From: an uncultured Pseudohongiella sp. | GTDB taxonomy: Bacteria; Pseudomonadota; Gammaproteobacteria; Pseudomonadales; Pseudohongiellaceae | Assembly (NCBI GenBank): GCA_902591495.1 | Contig: CACJAW010000009.1 | Coordinates: forward strand, 1-60,861 | Length of the DNA: 60,861 nucleotides | Direction of reading: 5' to 3' | In this document: piece after piece, positions 58,035-60,861 of the stretch | Numbering within the stretch: the first letter of the stretch is position 1 | How the letters are laid out: each line of letters begins with the position of its first letter | The notes under the pieces: generated by a model | What the model was told of the DNA's origin: nothing | Database searches by the model: none | What the model saw: the letters and a program-made list of their open reading frames with translations, nothing else | Program-made: the position numbers and the translations under genes

Positions 58035-58223
58035 TATTTAATCACATCTCTAATAAATTGGAGTAAGTATAAAACAGAATGGTCAGGATACGAAAACTAG
58101 ATATAAATTGCAGATTTCAAGGTGTTTAAATCGAAAATCTTTATGAAGTGAGATAATATCGTTTATACAAATCGCCTTCGAAGATCAATTCAGACGTAAC
58201 GCAAAAACAGACTAGGTATTTAA

Positions 58224-59177
58224 ATGTCAGTGAAAATCGGAGTAATTATGGACCCTATAGAGTCCATCAGCTTTAAGAAAGATACGACTCTGGCTATTTT
58301 GTTAGCTGCACAAAAACGGGACTGCATAATTTTTTATATGCGCCAGTCAGACCTTTATGCAAAACAGGGAAATTCTTACGCCTCCATGAGGCCATTATCG
58401 GTATTCGATGATGAGGCAAAATGGTATGAATTAGGGGAAGAACAAGATAGGGATCTATCAAGTCTAGATATCATATTAATGAGAAAAGATCCGCCTTTTG
58501 ATCTAGACTATATTTATACGACCTATCTGCTAGAAGTAGCAAATCAAAAAGGTGTCGTTGTGGTTAACAATCCACAAAGCTTACGAGACTGTAACGAAAA
58601 ATTTTTTGCAACACAATTCCCGCAGTGCTGTCCCCCAGTTCTTGTAGCTAGCGCATCTCAGAAACTTAAAGAATTTCATCGGGAGCATGAGGACGTCATA
58701 TTCAAACCGTTAGATGGGATGGGCGGCAGCTCGATTTTTAGAGTAAAGAAAGATGATAAGAATTTAAATGTCATCATAGAGACTCTTACAGAAGGGGGTA
58801 GACGACAGACCATGGCTCAAAAGTATCTCCCAGAAATCAAATCTGGAGATAAAAGGATATTATTGATCGATGGGACACCAGTTGATCATTGTTTGGCAAG
58901 GATTCCTTCTATCGGAGAAAGCCGCGGAAATCTTGCCGCAGGCGGTAATGGCATAGTCCATGAATTAAGTGCTCGAGATCGATGGATTTGTGAGCAAATT
59001 GGTCCATCTCTTCAAAAGAAAGGTTTAATATTCGTTGGAATAGATGTAATTGGAGACTATTTAACAGAAATTAATGTTACTAGCCCCACCTGTGTGAAAG
59101 AAATTGATCAAGTTGTCGATCTGGATATCCCAGGCAAACTCATTGAAAGTTTGTTAAAAAAATTACCTCAGCATTGA
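58224..59177 (+). CDS. gshB: Glutathione synthetase
   Basis: This 317-residue ATP-grasp enzyme joins gamma-glutamylcysteine and glycine. It shows GVIMDPIESISFKKDTTLAI, RKDPPFDLDYIY, the grasp loop FKPLDGMGGSSIF, LARIPSIGESRGNLAAGG (substrate binding) and LTEINVTSPT. It is followed by tonB, algH and ruvX in the order seen in pseudomonads. Confidence 0.95.
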   Translation: MSVKIGVIMDPIESISFKKDTTLAILLAAQKRDCIIFYMRQSDLYAKQGNSYASMRPLSVFDDEAKWYELGEEQDRDLSSLDIILMRKDPPFDLDYIYTTYLLEVANQKGVVVVNNPQSLRDCNEKFFATQFPQCCPPVLVASASQKLKEFHREHEDVIFKPLDGMGGSSIFRVKKDDKNLNVIIETLTEGGRRQTMAQKYLPEIKSGDKRILLIDGTPVDHCLARIPSIGESRGNLAAGGNGIVHELSARDRWICEQIGPSLQKKGLIFVGIDVIGDYLTEINVTSPTCVKEIDQVVDLDIPGKLIESLLKKLPQH

Positions 59178-59217
59178 TCTAAATTGGTAAATGACTACGA
59201 CTTAACTAAAACAAAAT

Positions 59218-59838
59218 ATGCATAAAGATCGCTTTGCCTATACTTTATTCCTTTCCATCAGTTTTCATTTAGTAATTCTGATAGGTCTCAGTCTCGAAAT
59301 TGCTCAAAGAAAATTTGTTAATCTTGGTTCCAATTTAACCAACAATTCAAAAATTGAAAATTTTTCGGTCGAGGTAAAAGGCTTAGCATTACAAATGGAC
59401 AGTCGACCTAACTTAGATTCTATGATCGTGGAGCTTAAAAAAAAGATCAGTGACCATAATCAAGACTTGAGAATTCGACCCAGGCGCGACACTATAACCG
59501 CTGTTTCCGCTCACAGCAAACAAACTCTCTACCTCGAAAAATGGCGCCAACGAGTCGAAGAGGTAGGAAATTTTCACTACCCGGACGAGGCTAGAAAGAA
59601 CAAAATTTTTGGGAGTCTACGAATTTTAGTTGCAATTCAAGTTGATGGTAATGTGGAAGATTTTCGCATAATGGAAAGCTCAGGGTCTCAAATTCTAGAT
59701 GAGGCTGCAGAGAAGATTGTTGCGTTGGCTGCTCCCTTTGATCCTCTTCCCGAGGAAATCAGTTTTGAGACTGATATACTTGAAATAGTTAGAACTTGGC
59801 GTTTTCACGAGGGAATTTCTTTAAAACGTACTGAATAA
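59218..59838 (+). CDS. tonB: TonB-like energy transducer
   Basis: This 206-residue protein has one N-terminal membrane segment (TLFLSISFHLVILIGLSL), a short periplasmic linker and a TonB C-terminal domain (NFHYPDEARKNKIFGSLRIL, VEDFRIMESSGSQILDEAA). The proline-rich region of classical TonB is nearly absent, so the linker is short. No ExbB/ExbD partner is nearby. Confidence 0.85.
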   Translation: MHKDRFAYTLFLSISFHLVILIGLSLEIAQRKFVNLGSNLTNNSKIENFSVEVKGLALQMDSRPNLDSMIVELKKKISDHNQDLRIRPRRDTITAVSAHSKQTLYLEKWRQRVEEVGNFHYPDEARKNKIFGSLRILVAIQVDGNVEDFRIMESSGSQILDEAAEKIVALAAPFDPLPEEISFETDILEIVRTWRFHEGISLKRTE

Positions 59839-59846
59839 TCTATTTA

Positions 59847-60425
59847 ATGCTAAAAAGTCAAAATTATAGCTCGCTTGAAAATCAGTTTCTTCTAGCAATG
59901 CCTCAACTAGAGGGTTCCTACTTCGAAGATTCAGTAACATACCTGTGGAAACACACTGCAGAGGGAGCAATTGGAATAGTCATCAATAAACCGCTTCAGT
60001 ATACGGAAATGGATATCTTTACGGAATTAGAAATCAAATGCATAGAGGAGCAAAAATCCGTTATTCAACGCCAAGTGTTATCGGGAGGCCCTGTTGAAAA
60101 AGACAAAGGCTTTATTATTTATGATTCCATGAATGAGTGGGAATCTTCTATAAGCGTTACGTCAGAAATAAAAATTTGCACATCTAAAACTATTTTAGAG
60201 GATATTGCCATCGGCAAAGGGCCAGAAAATTACCTGATTGCACTTGGGTGTGCTGGCTGGGATGCCGGCCAACTAGAGCAAGAAATCAAAGAAAATTCAT
60301 GGCTTACCGTTCCTGCAACTCCTCAGTTAATTTTTACTCAAAATCATGCATCTAAATTCACTAAAGCAGCAGACATCTTGGGTGTCAATATTCACCAGCT
60401 ACCACGGGAAGCCGGGCATTCATAA
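59847..60425 (+). CDS. YqgE/AlgH family protein
   Basis: This 192-residue protein starts SLENQFLLAMPQLEGSYFED and contains GAIGIVINKPL, VLSGGPVEKDKGFIIYDS and LIALGCAGWDAGQLEQEI. The molecular function is unsettled; in Pseudomonas AlgH influences alginate and stress. It sits next to ruvX as is usual. Confidence 0.92.
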   Translation: MLKSQNYSSLENQFLLAMPQLEGSYFEDSVTYLWKHTAEGAIGIVINKPLQYTEMDIFTELEIKCIEEQKSVIQRQVLSGGPVEKDKGFIIYDSMNEWESSISVTSEIKICTSKTILEDIAIGKGPENYLIALGCAGWDAGQLEQEIKENSWLTVPATPQLIFTQNHASKFTKAADILGVNIHQLPREAGHS

Positions 60426-60442
60426 TTTTTGTAAACTTTATT

Positions 60443-60861
60443 ATGATTATTAATAGACTGCCGACCGATTGCTCTAAACCTGTGACTGTAATGTCATTTG
60501 ACTACGGTACAACAAAAATAGGCATTGCTATTGGACAAAGTATTTCATCAACCGCCGAGCCATTAACCATTATTAAAGCAAAAGATGGCATCCCTGACTG
60601 GTCACAGATCAACAGTCTGATTGAAAGTTGGGATCCAAACTTTTTCGTTGTGGGACTGCCGTACAACATAGACGGGTCTAATAGCGAACTCCTTCAAAGG
60701 GCATTAAAATTTGCAAACCGGCTTAACGGCCGGTTTAATATCCCTACTTTTGGAATCGACGAGAGATTGTCATCTGAAGCCGCTAAAGGAAAGTATAAAA
60801 TAGGAAATTCTAAGAACACTGTTAGAAAAGAAATAGATGACGTAGCAGCTCAAATCATTCT
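60443..60861 (+). CDS. ruvX: RuvX/YqgF Holliday-junction resolvase-like protein, C-terminus cut by window edge
   Basis: The frame opens at an ATG at 60443 and runs off the right end after 139 codons. RNase-H-fold motifs are present: FDYGTTKIGIAIG (first Asp), VVGLPYNIDGS, FGIDERLSSEAA and the last acidic region EIDDVAAQIIL. Nearly the full family length (about 140-150) is covered, so only a few residues are missing. It takes part in pre-16S rRNA 5'-end processing. Confidence 0.9.
   Translation, partial: MIINRLPTDCSKPVTVMSFDYGTTKIGIAIGQSISSTAEPLTIIKAKDGIPDWSQINSLIESWDPNFFVVGLPYNIDGSNSELLQRALKFANRLNGRFNIPTFGIDERLSSEAAKGKYKIGNSKNTVRKEIDDVAAQII

Noticed and set aside
59218-59838. Full classical TonB with ExbBD system
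   Set aside because: Only the anchor and C-terminal domain are recognisable; Pro-rich linker is nearly absent and no exbB/exbD genes are in the window.

Overview
The window is a 60.9 kb, moderately AT-rich, densely coding piece of a gammaproteobacterial chromosome. Several neighbourhoods typical of that class support this: hemC-hemD-hemX-hemY divergent from argH; lptM-lysA-dapF-DUF484; gshB-tonB-algH(yqgE)-ruvX; and yrfG-hslR next to cysQ. The Pseudomonas-type metal site in HemB fits too. The gene mix (amine oxidation, quinoprotein dehydrogenases, branched acyl-CoA breakdown, TonB) suggests a free-living aerobic heterotroph, perhaps marine; that last point is inference. I saw no rRNA, tRNA, CRISPR array, insertion sequence or phage gene.

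Layout. (a) 1-6500: the end of a secreted beta-propeller gene, a YeeE/YedE sulfur-compound transporter, and divergent from it a six-gene operon. The operon encodes a tryptophan tryptophylquinone (TTQ) amine dehydrogenase of the aromatic type (aauB-E-D-A), a monohaem cytochrome c and a sulfite-oxidase-family molybdoenzyme, and ends in a strong hairpin. (b) 6500-12200: a SIRT4-like sirtuin, a GNAT acetyltransferase, a secreted TPR protein, a cytochrome c/sugar-dehydrogenase fusion, and a DsbA/FrnE-type oxidoreductase. (c) 12240-22528: eight same-strand genes forming a complete acyl-CoA degradation module. (d) 22684-48000: housekeeping genes (cysQ, yrfG, hslR, gshA, hemB, trxA, rho, ubiD, haem genes, argH), an S1C protease, an ABC-F ATPase, a two-component system and a Gld-type ABC exporter. 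(e) 48192-51193: lptM, lysA, dapF and DUF484. (f) 51233-58034: a surface-glycan glycosyltransferase island where xerC would usually follow DUF484. (g) 58224-end: gshB, tonB, algH/yqgE and ruvX, which runs off the right edge.

Main discovery. The DsbA-like gene at 11589-12188 reads as one frame only if a TGA at 11628-11630 is decoded. That TGA sits exactly where the first cysteine of the thioredoxin-fold CPWC motif belongs, giving U-P-W-C. A bacterial-type SECIS hairpin candidate with a G at the start of its apical loop lies about 22 nt downstream. The protein is therefore very probably a selenoprotein; ordinary gene calling starts it at a TTG (11667) and loses its active site.

Other notable points. 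hemY is a decaying pseudogene, with an in-frame TAA plus an internal deletion and frameshift, while hemX/D/C are intact. The TTQ operon carries no TTQ-maturation genes. An HMG-CoA-synthase-like/DUF35 fusion in the acyl-CoA cluster seems to lack the catalytic cysteine. One acyl-CoA dehydrogenase resembles methylsuccinyl-CoA dehydrogenase.
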